The position numbers and the translations under genes are program-made. This document shows positions 55,257 through 64,000 of a stretch of DNA of 64,000 nt, one piece after another. Source of the stretch: Acinetobacter sp. ANC 4805 (lineage in GTDB: Bacteria; Pseudomonadota; Gammaproteobacteria; Pseudomonadales; Moraxellaceae). The notes under the pieces were generated by a model. That model had not been told where the DNA came from. It searched no databases and saw only the letters and a program-made list of their open reading frames with translations. The stretch is from positions 124,001 to 188,000 of the forward strand of contig NZ_JAKZGD010000007.1 in NCBI RefSeq assembly GCF_022549495.1, read 5' to 3'. Each line of letters begins with the position of its first letter. Within the stretch, counting starts at the first letter, position 1.

Positions 55257-56609
55257 ATGACTAAGCATTATGATTATATTGCAATAGGCGGTGGCAGTGG
55301 TGGGATTGCATCAGTCAATCGCGCTGCAATGTATGGTAAGAAATGTGCCTTAATTGAAAAAGGTGAGATAGGTGGAACTTGTGTGAATGTTGGGTGTGTC
55401 CCGAAAAAAGTAATGTGGTATGCCGCACATATCGCTGAATCGATCCAAAAATATGCTCCTGATTATGGCTTCAATAGCAAAGTTGAATCGTTCGATTGGC
55501 AGACACTCGTCAATAACCGCCAAGCCTATATTGAGCGTATTCATCAATCCTACCAAAATAGCCTAAGTAAAAATCAAGTTGACCTCATTCAAGGTGAAGC
55601 ACGTTTTATTAATGCCCATACTATTGAGGTGAATGGTAAACGATTCACCGCAGACCATATTCTGATTGCTACAGGTACACAGCCATCATTGCCCGATATA
55701 GAAGGGGTTGAATATGGTATAGATTCAAATGGTTTCTTTGAACTCACAGCTTTGCCAAAAACAACCGCAGTGATTGGTTCTGGTTATATTGCGGTTGAAT
55801 TAGCTGGAGTGTTGAATGCTTTAGGTTCTCAGGTTGGATTGTTCATTCGTAAGGATTTACCTGTAAGACGCTTTGATTCTTTTTTAAGTGAAACCTTAGT
55901 CGAAGTGATGCAGACAGATGGTATTGCTGTACATACCCAAGCTGTCCCTGAAAAAGTTACCAAAAATGCCGATGGCACAGTCGTGCTGCATTTGGAAAAT
56001 GGTGAAACCCATAAAGTGGATTGTCTGATTTGGGCAACGGGTCGAGAACCGAATACTACAAGCTTGAATTTAGAAAAAGCCAATGTCCATCTGGATGAAC
56101 GGGGCTATATTCAAGTCGATAAATTCCAGAACACCTCACAGCAAGGAGTGTATGCGGTGGGCGATATTACGGGGAAAATGGAGCTGACACCTGTGGCTGT
56201 TGCAGCAGGGCGAAGATTGTCCGAACGACTCTTTAATCATAAGTCAGATGAACATTTAGATTATGACAATATTCCAACAGTTGTTTTTAGCCACCCTCCA
56301 ATCGGAACAGTGGGGATTACTGAGCAGGAAGCGATCGAGCAATATGGTCAGGAGGCGGTAAAGGTCTATAATTCATCCTTTACTGCGATGTATAGTGCGA
56401 TTACTCAACATCGTCAACCAACCAAAATGAAACTGGTCTGTGTGGGCGATAATGAAAAAATTGTCGGTATTCACGGTATTGGTTTTGGCATGGATGAAAT
56501 TCTTCAAGGCTTTGCTGTTGCCTTAAAAATGGGAGCCACTAAAAAGGACTTTGATAATACTGTTGCGATTCACCCAACCTCAGCAGAAGAGTTTGTGACG
56601 ATGCGGTAA
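55257..56609 (+). CDS. gor: Glutathione-disulfide reductase
   Basis: A 450-residue flavoenzyme reducing glutathione disulfide with NADPH. FAD motif [16 protein letters not shown], redox pair Cys42-X4-Cys47 ([13 protein letters not shown]), NADPH motif [13 protein letters not shown], and C-terminal [12 protein letters not shown] with the active-site His are seen. The start at 55257 follows GAGGC; the longer frame is not needed. Confidence 0.93.
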   Translation: MTKHYDYIAIGGGSGGIASVNRAAMYGKKCALIEKGEIGGTCVNVGCVPKKVMWYAAHIAESIQKYAPDYGFNSKVESFDWQTLVNNRQAYIERIHQSYQNSLSKNQVDLIQGEARFINAHTIEVNGKRFTADHILIATGTQPSLPDIEGVEYGIDSNGFFELTALPKTTAVIGSGYIAVELAGVLNALGSQVGLFIRKDLPVRRFDSFLSETLVEVMQTDGIAVHTQAVPEKVTKNADGTVVLHLENGETHKVDCLIWATGREPNTTSLNLEKANVHLDERGYIQVDKFQNTSQQGVYAVGDITGKMELTPVAVAAGRRLSERLFNHKSDEHLDYDNIPTVVFSHPPIGTVGITEQEAIEQYGQEAVKVYNSSFTAMYSAITQHRQPTKMKLVCVGDNEKIVGIHGIGFGMDEILQGFAVALKMGATKKDFDNTVAIHPTSAEEFVTMR

Positions 56610-56688
56610 TGATTAAAAAATACCCATTCAATCTAAAGTTTTGAGTATCCAAATCTTACAGAATGCACTGTGTTCAGTGATAAATGAA

Positions 56689-57318
56689 TTAGTTAGCAAC
56701 GGAGATAAAAAGTAGATGATCTTTTGGATTGTATCTCATATAAATTCGATCAAAATAGATTCTATCTGAAATATTATTTTGTCCTCGAAGTGCTAGAAAC
56801 TTGCTTTGAATTTCTGGGTCAGTTTTGTATATTTTAGATGTTTGGCAACTTTCTGCAATTTCTTCCACATATTTATTCGAACCATGTACGATAAATGAAT
56901 CGTGAACTTCGTAATCTTCATGATCTTTTGCATATTCAGGTGGTTGTACATAATGAAAAGTGAGATGGGGTGTCATCCATTTAGTCTTAATTGTTGGTTT
57001 AATACAATCAACAAACTGATATTTTAATACAAATTCTGTATTGATTTGTGGAGTTGTAATTCGATATATAGCTATATAATTGGATTCATCTACCCCTTTA
57101 TGACTGTATTTTAAGATTGGTTGTTCTAAGGTAAATGATGGGTATATTGCTTGAGTAATCTGTGTTATTTGATTGAAATAGATATTTGAGTTTTTTGTTG
57201 TGTGATAGTAGTAAAATAGAAAAAGGCACAAATAACATGAAAGAAGAAAAATAAAAATTCCGATACAAACAGTGAGTAGTATCTTGAGAAATTGTTTAAT
57301 TTTTTCTAGCTTTAACAT
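56689..57318 (-). CDS. Membrane-anchored protein of unknown function
   Basis: A 209-residue protein beginning MLKLEKIKQFLKILL, with one strong hydrophobic segment at residues 11-39 acting as a membrane anchor, and a hydrophilic remainder probably in the periplasm. It has cysteines but no motif I recognise. The gene is AT-rich. The ribosome site is weak, and its start lies only 22 bases beyond the terminator of the acyl-CoA dehydrogenase genes. Confidence 0.55.
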   Translation of the reverse strand: MLKLEKIKQFLKILLTVCIGIFIFLLSCYLCLFLFYYYHTTKNSNIYFNQITQITQAIYPSFTLEQPILKYSHKGVDESNYIAIYRITTPQINTEFVLKYQFVDCIKPTIKTKWMTPHLTFHYVQPPEYAKDHEDYEVHDSFIVHGSNKYVEEIAESCQTSKIYKTDPEIQSKFLALRGQNNISDRIYFDRIYMRYNPKDHLLFISVAN

Positions 57319-57339
57319 AACAATTTTAAATATTAAAAT

Positions 57340-57371
57340 GATCAGAAAAGACAATATCGTCTTTTCTGATC
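57340..57371 (-). terminator. Terminator after the acyl-CoA dehydrogenase pair
   Basis: A perfect 13-base dyad, GATCAGAAAAGAC and GTCTTTTCTGATC, around six bases, followed on the minus strand by ATTTTAATATTT. Confidence 0.85.
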
Positions 57372-57380
57372 GAAAACCAT

Positions 57381-58580
57381 TTATTTCAATTCACTCGAAG
57401 ATTTACCCAATTCGCGACGAGCAATGATGAGCTGTTGAATTTGTTGTGTACCTTCAAAGATATCCAGAATTTTTGAGTCACGTGCCCATTTTTCTAATAA
57501 CTCATCTTCGCCATAGCCCACACTTGCAGCTAATTCGACGCATTTGAGTGTAATTTCATTACCGACACGTCCAGCTTTAGCTTTGGCAATCGAAGCTTCT
57601 TTAGAGTTTGGCTTTTTATTGTCCGCCATCCATGTGGATTTAATCATCAGCAAACGAGCAGCTTCCCACTCAGCTTCCATACGATAGATCTGTGCAGCTA
57701 AGTTTGAAGTTTGCAAATAAGGGGTTTTATAGTCGGGGTCAAGTTGGTCTTTAAAGATTTCCTTGATACGTTCTAATGATGCTTTGGCACAACCAATTGC
57801 CATTGCAGCAACCAATGGACGTGTATTGTCAAAGGTTTCCATAACCCCCGCAAAACCTTTCGCCACATCAATTTCAGGATTACCTAATAAGTTAGCAGCA
57901 GGCACACGACAGTCAATAAAGCTAATGACCGCCGTATCAGATGCTTTAATCCCAAGTTTATGTTCCAAGCGCTCGACTTTCATACCTGCTGTGCCTTTCG
58001 GTACAACGAAGGATTTGATGGCAGCACGACCAAGCTTTTTATCTAATGTTGCCCAAACTACAACAGAGTCTGCACGATCACCAGAAGTAACAAAGATTTT
58101 TTCACCATTCAAGATATATTCGTCACCATCTTGGGTGGCAGTCGTACGAATTGCAGCAGAGTCTGAACCGCAACCTGGTTCTGTAATCGCCATTGCTGCC
58201 CACGTGCCTTTAAAGCGTTCAAGCTGTTCATCATTTGCAACGGCAGCAATCGCAGAGTTTCCTAAGCCTTGACGTGGCATACTGAGCAATAAACCTGTAT
58301 CGCCATAACACATTTCAATAATACCCAACGCAGTGGACATATTATTGCCATTTTTATTACCAGTTTCTGTTTCACCACGTTTGCCAACCGCAGCACCTGC
58401 ATTAATGCCTTCGCCACCCTCATTCATACCATCAATTAATGACGCTAACATATCCAATTCTTTCGGATAAGCATGTTCAGCTTTATCATATTTGCGTGAG
58501 ATCGGGCGTAGCACATTCAACGCAACTTCATGTGCTTGATCGACCATCATTTTGAATTTTTTAGGACTTTGTAAGTTCAT
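57381..58580 (-). CDS. Acyl-CoA dehydrogenase, catalytic-type
   Basis: A 399-residue flavoprotein catalysing alpha,beta-desaturation of acyl-CoA. The FAD/substrate segments AMAITEPGCGSDSAAIRTTA and ILNGEKIFVTSGDRAD are typical. Near the C-terminus ILDIFEGTQQIQQLIIAR has the glutamate position used as base in medium-chain enzymes. It lies 22 bases after a second acyl-CoA dehydrogenase, probably a cotranscribed partner. Chain-length preference is not deducible. Confidence 0.9.
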   Translation of the reverse strand: MNLQSPKKFKMMVDQAHEVALNVLRPISRKYDKAEHAYPKELDMLASLIDGMNEGGEGINAGAAVGKRGETETGNKNGNNMSTALGIIEMCYGDTGLLLSMPRQGLGNSAIAAVANDEQLERFKGTWAAMAITEPGCGSDSAAIRTTATQDGDEYILNGEKIFVTSGDRADSVVVWATLDKKLGRAAIKSFVVPKGTAGMKVERLEHKLGIKASDTAVISFIDCRVPAANLLGNPEIDVAKGFAGVMETFDNTRPLVAAMAIGCAKASLERIKEIFKDQLDPDYKTPYLQTSNLAAQIYRMEAEWEAARLLMIKSTWMADNKKPNSKEASIAKAKAGRVGNEITLKCVELAASVGYGEDELLEKWARDSKILDIFEGTQQIQQLIIARRELGKSSSELK

Positions 58581-58602
58581 TGTATTCTCCTTAGGTGGTC
58601 AA

Positions 58603-59898
58603 TTAAGCATGTAAGCCAGAATGTAAGATTGCTGTTGCACGTAGATCGCGATACCAACGTTCAACAGGGTGTTCTTTGGTAAAGCCATGTCCACCTAAGA
58701 TTTGTACCCCATCCGTACCAATTTTCATTGATTTTTCAGCACAGAGTAAGCGAGCGAGATAGGCTTCACGATGAAAAGGTTTACCTGTTTCTGCCAAGCT
58801 TGCCGCATTTAAAACCAACATACGCATCGCATCAATTTCAATTGCCATATCCGCAATCATAAAGGCGACACTTTGACGGTGGGAGATCGGTTCACCAAAG
58901 GCAGTACGCTCATTGGCATATTTGATACAGTAAGCTTTGATGGCTTCACAGGTACCGATTGCCATGGCACACCACATCAAGTTACCGAGGTCGACAAATG
59001 CAGTGTAATCGAAGTCAGCATCACCTAAGCGCAAGGCAGGGGTTTGATTGAATTGAAGAGTCGCCGTTTCAGTGGCTTTTAAGCCCATCGCAGGATTAGC
59101 TTTGATTGCAATACTTTCATTGCTTTGTACCACGAAAATATCAGGCTGACCGTTAAATTCCGCACTAACAAGGAATACATCAGCAGTATCGCCTAAAACG
59201 ACTAAGGTTTTTTCACCAGTAATAACGAATTGGCCATTGGTTTCAGTGGCGATTGTTTTTAACTGGTATGGGTTAAAGGCTGGTGTTGCTTCTTGAAAGG
59301 CAAAGGTTGCCGTTACATCGGTATCTTCTGCAAACACAGGTAAATACATAGATTGAACTTGGGTTGAACCCCAACGTGTAATCGCATTAATCACACTAAA
59401 CGTACTGAGTAAGCCTGCGGTTAAACTAAAATCACCTTTTGCAAGGCTTTCAGCAATCAGGATATTACTGACAATATTTTGTTCTGCTGCAACGCCGCCT
59501 AAAGCTTCAGGCAGTGCATAATAATTTAGACCGAGATCAACCAAATGCTGCCATAATTCTTCTGGGAATTGTGCATTGTGATCTGCATCATGTGCTAAAG
59601 CATATAAAACTTCTTGAGCAAATTGTGACATGGCATCAGCAGTCATTTGCTGTTCTTCAGTTAAACCAAGATCAAACAAATTCTTATTGATTTGATTTGG
59701 CAGACGCTGTTTATCGATTGCTTGCGGCTTGAAAGCTTTTTGTGTTTTTGTAAGTACTTTAAAACCTGTTTTTGAGCCTTGATACAATGATTTTTCTACA
59801 AATTTTCTTAATTTGAGTTGATCAAGTACATCGCTTCCTGCAATTTTAGTGATCAAAGATAGCCCAAAACCTTGAGCCTTATTCATCATATTCGACAT
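58603..59898 (-). CDS. Acyl-CoA dehydrogenase-like protein lacking the EGT motif
   Basis: A 431-residue protein. The N-terminus has about 80 residues preceding the dehydrogenase fold (EQQMTADAMSQFAQ near residue 80). The FAD part reads ATFAFQEATPAFNPYQLKT, GEKTLVVLGDTADVF and the C-terminal ILGGHGFTKEHPVERWYRDLRATAI. Where its partner has FEGTQQIQ it has LHSGLHA and ends, so the usual C-terminal base is missing. It could be a regulatory or structural partner of the following dehydrogenase, or use a base elsewhere as isovaleryl-type enzymes do. Confidence 0.8.
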   Translation of the reverse strand: MSNMMNKAQGFGLSLITKIAGSDVLDQLKLRKFVEKSLYQGSKTGFKVLTKTQKAFKPQAIDKQRLPNQINKNLFDLGLTEEQQMTADAMSQFAQEVLYALAHDADHNAQFPEELWQHLVDLGLNYYALPEALGGVAAEQNIVSNILIAESLAKGDFSLTAGLLSTFSVINAITRWGSTQVQSMYLPVFAEDTDVTATFAFQEATPAFNPYQLKTIATETNGQFVITGEKTLVVLGDTADVFLVSAEFNGQPDIFVVQSNESIAIKANPAMGLKATETATLQFNQTPALRLGDADFDYTAFVDLGNLMWCAMAIGTCEAIKAYCIKYANERTAFGEPISHRQSVAFMIADMAIEIDAMRMLVLNAASLAETGKPFHREAYLARLLCAEKSMKIGTDGVQILGGHGFTKEHPVERWYRDLRATAILHSGLHA

Positions 59899-60068
59899 GA
59901 TTTTATCCTAGAGGATGGTTGTAAAATTATGCTGACATGCTCTAGTTAAAAAAACTATGTCTTGTTTGACATGCTGATTTAAGAAAGATAAAGGGTAATG
60001 TAAAGGATTTATGTTTCTTATCTTATTGTTTTTTAATTATTAAAAAAAATTATAAAAAAATAAATTTG

Positions 60069-60103
60069 AAAAAAATTGACCAAACTGACAAATCAGATTG
60101 GTC
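60069..60103 (-). terminator. Terminator after the AarF-like gene
   Basis: On the minus strand GACCAATCTGA and TCAGTTTGGTC form a hairpin followed by AATTTTTTTC. Confidence 0.8.
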
Positions 60104-60126
60104 GAAATGACTTTTATAAATACAAG

Positions 60127-61500
60127 TTACGCAAACTGACGAATCATTTTACGAACATTGGTCTTTGCTTCAATCACCGTCATGAAAGTATAAGCACCAA
60201 TAAATTTACGGCTGATAAACATAAATTCTTTAGGTGGAATAGAGAAATAACGAGATGCCATAGATTGAGCTGCTTGTTGCATCACTCGACTATGAAGTTG
60301 GCTTTTTTTCCAATCATAGCGTTCCTGATCATCCATCACACCTGTTGGCATGTCAGGATTATTGCTTGGACAACTAAATGCTTCCGTTGCAATCAGAAAA
60401 ACATCCGCCATTCCAGGTTTAATACTTTCAGGCATTGCATCAAAAAAATCATAGCCTGTCATGGCTTTAACCATTGCATTCTTATCATGGCTATAACCCG
60501 CATGAATCAAATTACGAGCAACGGCAAGTAAATTGTCATCAAAATGGCGAATCGCACCAAAGTCGAGTAAAACAATTTTATCTTTTACATCATCACCATT
60601 ACCTAAACGAACAAGGTAATTACCAAAGTTCGGATCTGTCTGCATTTCACCCCAATCAAATAGTTCTCGTACAGCGATCTCTAACGATGCTTCACCGAGT
60701 TGGTTTCTACGTTCTTGAGGGAGAGAGAGCATTACAGGGCTGTTAATGGGCACACCACGCTCGAAGGTCATACACAAAACTTTGTCAGAGCAGAATGCAT
60801 CAACAATTTGTGGGACAATATATCGTGGGTCATCTTTCAGACGTTCAGCAAAACGCCGTGTTGTCGCTGCTTCAATATCGTAATTGACTTCACGATGCAT
60901 CATCTCACGAACCTCATCAAACCACTGATCAAATTCACGGGTTTGTGGCACCATACGTGTGAGCTTGAGCATGTTTCTAAAAAGATTCATGTCAGAATCA
61001 ATTGCTTCAGCGACACCAGGATACTGAATTTTAAGAACCAGTTCTAAACCATCTGATTTACGTGTTGCACGATGAACTTGAGCAAGTGATGCTGTACCGA
61101 TTGGTTCATGATCAATTGTGAGTTCATCTAATTTTGCACCTAACTGTTCTTGCAAATGTGCCTTGATTGCAGGCCAAGCAAGTGCAACGGTTTGATTATT
61201 TAGCGTATTTAAAGCTTGTGTAATTTCTTCAGGTAAGAAATGTTCGCCGTATAAAGCCATCATTTGCCCAATCTTCACGATTGAACCCTTTAGTTTTCCG
61301 ATCTCAGAAACTAAGTAGTGGGCTTGTTCGGCCATGGCTTTTTTACGCTTTTTCTCTTTTTCTTCTTCACTAGAAAAAATTGAAGTAGCACTAGCAGTCG
61401 CCCAACGTGTTCCAGCGAGTAGAGAGGCTTTTGCAATAGATAAGCGACGATCCACAGAGGAGGTTTTTAGATTCTTAAGCTTATCGTTCTGATCTGACAT
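60127..61500 (-). CDS. ABC1/AarF-type atypical kinase
   Basis: A 457-residue member of the ABC1/UbiB/AarF kinase-like family. The family KxGQ motif reads GSIVKIGQMMALYG, the Ala-rich loop is GTASLAQVHRA, and ILLDFGAIRHF holds the metal-binding DFG. The N-terminal 50 residues are basic. Relatives support ubiquinone synthesis or lipid homeostasis; it is shorter than UbiB and has no C-terminal membrane helices, so I do not call it ubiB. Confidence 0.85.
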   Translation of the reverse strand: MSDQNDKLKNLKTSSVDRRLSIAKASLLAGTRWATASATSIFSSEEEKEKKRKKAMAEQAHYLVSEIGKLKGSIVKIGQMMALYGEHFLPEEITQALNTLNNQTVALAWPAIKAHLQEQLGAKLDELTIDHEPIGTASLAQVHRATRKSDGLELVLKIQYPGVAEAIDSDMNLFRNMLKLTRMVPQTREFDQWFDEVREMMHREVNYDIEAATTRRFAERLKDDPRYIVPQIVDAFCSDKVLCMTFERGVPINSPVMLSLPQERRNQLGEASLEIAVRELFDWGEMQTDPNFGNYLVRLGNGDDVKDKIVLLDFGAIRHFDDNLLAVARNLIHAGYSHDKNAMVKAMTGYDFFDAMPESIKPGMADVFLIATEAFSCPSNNPDMPTGVMDDQERYDWKKSQLHSRVMQQAAQSMASRYFSIPPKEFMFISRKFIGAYTFMTVIEAKTNVRKMIRQFA

Positions 61501-61637
61501 GAAAGAAAAATCCTATGCTGAAATCGGAGGGTTGAAAGCCGAGACTTAAATTCTAGCGGATATTACAGCTTTTGAACGTATTAAAATAGTTCAATCGCTT
61601 GAATTATCAGTCTAAATTTGTGAAGTGGGTCAATAAA

Positions 61638-61670
61638 TTAAAATAGCCTAAGTAGGACTTCTATTTTTAA
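61638..61670. terminator. Weak hairpin between two minus-strand genes
   Basis: TTAAAATAG and CTATTTTTAA pair across 14 bases. On the minus strand it follows the 101-residue gene and could act as a weak terminator. It overlaps a repeated 20-mer (see findings). Confidence 0.35.
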
Positions 61671-61693
61671 TTTAGATTTACTATACAACTGTT

Positions 61694-61999
61694 CTAAATT
61701 CTGAACTGAATTTTTAATGCTGCTTTCCTCATTAAAGCAACGCGATGTGTATCAATATGCGTAATCAACATATGCTTTACATGGCTATGATCAAAGCCCA
61801 ATGCATGTGCTTTAACGATAATAATACTTGGTAATGTAAAGAAAAAATACTTGGTGTCGTCTAAAGTCGCATCTTTAAAAATACCTTCTTCAATCAGTGT
61901 ATTTCGAAGAAATTGTTTTTCTGCTTGTACCGTAGAAGATGATTCATCATCCCAATAATTTTGACGCATTGCCATTAAATTATTATGTGTATAACTCAT
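61694..61999 (-). CDS. Small protein of unknown function
   Basis: A 101-residue soluble protein with no signal peptide, membrane segment or cysteine. It is His-rich toward the C-terminus (HALGFDHSHVKHMLITHIDTHRV). No family is recognised. Degenerate copies of one sequence flank it on both sides. Confidence 0.5.
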   Translation of the reverse strand: MSYTHNNLMAMRQNYWDDESSSTVQAEKQFLRNTLIEEGIFKDATLDDTKYFFFTLPSIIIVKAHALGFDHSHVKHMLITHIDTHRVALMRKAALKIQFRI

Positions 62000-62160
62000 G
62001 AGTAGATTGAGCCTATTTATTTCATCGTTAGCAAATATATGAGGTTGTACGAGGATTTATCAAGAATAGATTTATAAAATAGCCTAAGCAAATTTAATTT
62101 TTAATTTTGGAATGCTAAACTTATACAACACTTAATTTGAAACAGAAACTCTGAATCACT

Positions 62161-62628
62161 ATGACACCTGCTTGTAAATTATTAGAAAAGAATAAAATAG
62201 CATTCTCTATTCATGAGTATGAACACGATGTAAATGCAAAAAGTTTTGGGCTAGAAGCAGCAGAGAAGTTGAATTTAAAAGTGGAAGAGGTGTTTAAAAC
62301 CTTGATGGTGACAGATGAAAAAAACTATTTCATTGCGATTTTACCTGTCAATTATCAACTTAATCTTAAAAAAGTTGCTGCGGCAATTGGCTGTAAAAAA
62401 TTGCAAATGGCAAATCCAAAAGATGCCGAACGTTTAACTGGTTATTTGGTTGGTGGAATTAGTCCATTGGGACAGAAAAAGCGCTTGAAAACCGTGATAG
62501 ATGAAACCGCGAAATCATTTTCAAAGATCTATGTCAGTGGTGGTAAGAGGGGACTAGATATTGGACTTGACCCTCAAGATTTGGCTCAATTATTAAATGC
62601 TGTATTTATGGATATCCTTGATATTTAG
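62161..62628 (+). CDS. ybaK: YbaK/EbsC-type Cys-tRNA(Pro) deacylase
   Basis: A 155-residue trans-editing protein that hydrolyses Cys from mischarged tRNA-Pro. [23 protein letters not shown] at the N-terminus, [24 protein letters not shown] with a catalytic-type lysine, and [17 protein letters not shown] are family-typical. Stands alone, with the iron-regulated region downstream. Confidence 0.9.
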   Translation: MTPACKLLEKNKIAFSIHEYEHDVNAKSFGLEAAEKLNLKVEEVFKTLMVTDEKNYFIAILPVNYQLNLKKVAAAIGCKKLQMANPKDAERLTGYLVGGISPLGQKKRLKTVIDETAKSFSKIYVSGGKRGLDIGLDPQDLAQLLNAVFMDILDI

Positions 62629-62689
62629 TTGGAATCCTATAAAAATCCATCATTTATCCATTGTTTTCTGATAAGTAAAGCCTATCATA

Positions 62690-62707
62690 AATGAGAATAT
62701 TATCATT
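62690..62707. promoter_or_regulatory. Second, weaker Fur-box-like dyad
   Basis: AATGAGAAT and ATTATCATT form an even 18-base dyad with one mismatch, made of the same half-site as the stronger box downstream. Confidence 0.35.
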
Positions 62708-62825
62708 TAAACTCATAGTAAAATTGAGGTCTTTTGCCACATTTTTTAATCTATCTAAAATAAAAATCAATTAATTCAATATTTTGACCAAAGAGTTCTT
62801 TTTTTGAATTCCTATTGAAATATTA

Positions 62826-62844
62826 AATGATAATAATTATCATT
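62826..62844. promoter_or_regulatory. Fur box candidate
   Basis: AATGATAAT-A-ATTATCATT is a perfect 9-1-9 palindrome, close to the classical 19-base Fur consensus GATAATGATAATCATTATC. It is about 140 bases upstream of the siderophore gene. Confidence 0.7.
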
Positions 62845-62983
62845 ATTTCTATTCTTAGAGTTTACATCTAAGTTCAGAAACATAAATGAAATTAAAGTAA
62901 CTGTTCAAAGACTTAAATCTTATAAATTTACAGCTCCTTCTAGGACAGGCTTATTTTGCTCTTTTGTGAAGAGGATTCGTCAG

Positions 62984-64000
62984 ATGCAACAACTTGCCAA
63001 TCGATTGGCGATGCAACATTTCGTCAATGCATACACGCAAGAAATTGGCAAAGGTCATTTGCTTAATAATGATCAACAAAATTCACAACAACAAGCGTTT
63101 AGCCAAGGTTTGACGCTGTTATTCATCCCCATTCACTCCATTCAGGCATATTGTTATTTCCCTTTATCCTATGTCAGTCGGGTAGGACGGCACCGTTTAG
63201 CAAATCTTCCGCAAATTATTATTCATGGACAAATCAAAACTTTAAGCCCTATTACAATTGTAGGTCTCCTGCTTGAAGAACTTGTTCTTGAATCTTCGAT
63301 TCCATTAGATGCTGCTTCATTGGTTGAAAAATGGATTCAAAGTCGAGATGCGTTACAACAGTTTTTAGTACAACGTGAAGAGGACTTTAATGACCTTGTT
63401 AAAGCAGGTCAGAGTTTTATTGAAACAGAGCAGGCGCTCATTCTGGGGCATAGTATGCACCCAGCACCAAAAAGTAGAACAGGGTTTGTGCATGAAGATT
63501 GGTTAAAGTTCTCTCCTGAACATAAAGGCAAGACACAACTGTATTATTGGTTGGTTCATCAAGACTATATTTCTGAGGGTAGTGCCACTGATGAAAGTAT
63601 TTCAGCTCAATTAAAAACTGCTTTACAGTGGTATTTATCTGAACAAGATATCAATCTATTAAAAACCCATACTGAGTATAAATTACTACCTTTACATCCT
63701 TGGCAAGCGCGTTACTTACAAAGCAAGCCGTGGTTTGAACGTCTTAAACAAACAGGACAACTGATTGATTTAGGGTTGCGTGGCTGGCAATTTTCTCCAA
63801 CAACATCGATTCGTACACTTGCGAGTTTTAATGCACCTTGGATGGTGAAACCCTCACTTTCAGTGATGATCACCAATTCTATTCGCGTCAACTTAGCCAA
63901 GGAATGCCATCGTGGTGAGCTGACGCACCGTTTATGGCATAGTGAATTGGGTCAAAACATCTTAAAACAGTGCCCAAGCTTAAAAGCGGTGAATGATCCA
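62984..64000 (+). CDS. IucA/IucC-family siderophore synthetase, N-terminal part
   Basis: The first 339 codons of a gene running past the right edge. It belongs to the NRPS-independent siderophore synthetases, which join polycarboxylates to amines or alcohols with ATP. The nucleotide motif GHSMHPAPKSRTGF lies near residue 161, and KLLPLHPWQARYL and SPTTSIRTL follow, as in IucA/IucC. The start ATG follows GAGGA with the Fur-box region upstream. Which siderophore (acinetoferrin- or baumannoferrin-like) cannot be told from this part. Confidence 0.88.
   Translation, partial: MQQLANRLAMQHFVNAYTQEIGKGHLLNNDQQNSQQQAFSQGLTLLFIPIHSIQAYCYFPLSYVSRVGRHRLANLPQIIIHGQIKTLSPITIVGLLLEELVLESSIPLDAASLVEKWIQSRDALQQFLVQREEDFNDLVKAGQSFIETEQALILGHSMHPAPKSRTGFVHEDWLKFSPEHKGKTQLYYWLVHQDYISEGSATDESISAQLKTALQWYLSEQDINLLKTHTEYKLLPLHPWQARYLQSKPWFERLKQTGQLIDLGLRGWQFSPTTSIRTLASFNAPWMVKPSLSVMITNSIRVNLAKECHRGELTHRLWHSELGQNILKQCPSLKAVNDP

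Larger units (their letters stand above)
62629..62983 (+). promoter_or_regulatory. Iron-responsive upstream region of the siderophore gene
   Basis: A 355-base AT-rich region with no gene. It holds two Fur-box-like dyads, listed separately, upstream of the siderophore synthetase gene. A promoter for the latter is expected near 62826-62900. Confidence 0.5.

Noticed and set aside
1..64000. CRISPR arrays, insertion sequences, prophage, tRNA or rRNA genes
   Set aside because: No spaced direct repeats, transposase or integrase frames, attachment sites, or tRNA-like CCA-ended folds were seen on reading both strands.

Overview
The window is a chromosomal segment of an Acinetobacter-type gammaproteobacterium. 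The evidence is low G+C, TTTT-tailed hairpin terminators, an alkR-alkM alkane hydroxylase pair, a fused MoaC-MoaB protein, a NirD-reductase fusion and the CCCCCT...AGGGGG palindromic repeat I associate with this genus. I see no phage, insertion sequence, CRISPR array, tRNA or rRNA. Species cannot be fixed from the sequence alone.

Layout. 1-5000: tail of an MFS transporter, an amidase, a small secreted protein, and the operon aroQ-accB-accC. 5001-5733: a gene-free stretch ending in a plus-strand terminator. 5734-17046: nitrate/nitrite assimilation, with nasT-nasS divergent from nasA(transporter)-nirB-nirD/reductase, followed by the nitrate reductase and mobA. 17089-26607: a molybdoenzyme district. 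It holds an HxlR regulator divergent from ferredoxin, ferredoxin-NADP reductase and a molybdopterin oxidoreductase of unknown substrate, then moaA-moaD-moaE-moaCB-moeA and a second, closely related HxlR regulator. 26661-37272: tusDCBE, an epimerase-like protein, fumC, a tandem glycine riboswitch driving a D-amino-acid dehydrogenase, orphan genes, ispF, a phosphatase-like protein, argF and a TetR regulator. 37419-40014: ntrB-ntrC. 40343-52685: rimO, then the conserved envelope/translation block pyrH-frr-uppS-cdsA-dxr-rseP-bamA-skp-lpxD-fabZ-lpxA. 52734-64000: alkR/alkM, glutathione reductase, an acyl-CoA dehydrogenase pair, an ABC1/AarF kinase-like protein, a YbaK-type deacylase and the start of a siderophore synthetase gene behind Fur-box-like palindromes.

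How it fits together. Nitrate enters through the NarK-type carrier, is reduced by the molybdenum nitrate reductase, and the nitrite is reduced to ammonium by NirB with the NirD fusion. The Moco genes supply the cofactor. Both divergent nas promoters carry good GG-N10-GC sigma-54 elements. The nasA leader carries two AACGAT motifs that fit the hexaloop rule (A1, G4) for RNA targets of ANTAR proteins such as NasT. NtrB-NtrC are encoded in the same window. The sequence therefore suggests two-layer control: NtrC/sigma-54 for nitrogen limitation and NasS-NasT antitermination for nitrate.

The least explained parts are the HxlR-bracketed ferredoxin/Fpr/molybdoenzyme unit with its repeated AGTTC-N7-GAACT operators, the orphan terminator in 5001-5733, the epimerase with YxxxQ instead of YxxxK, and a repeat that has been read in frame into moaE, followed by a His-rich tail. 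All functional calls are by reading motifs and recalling families; no database search was possible.
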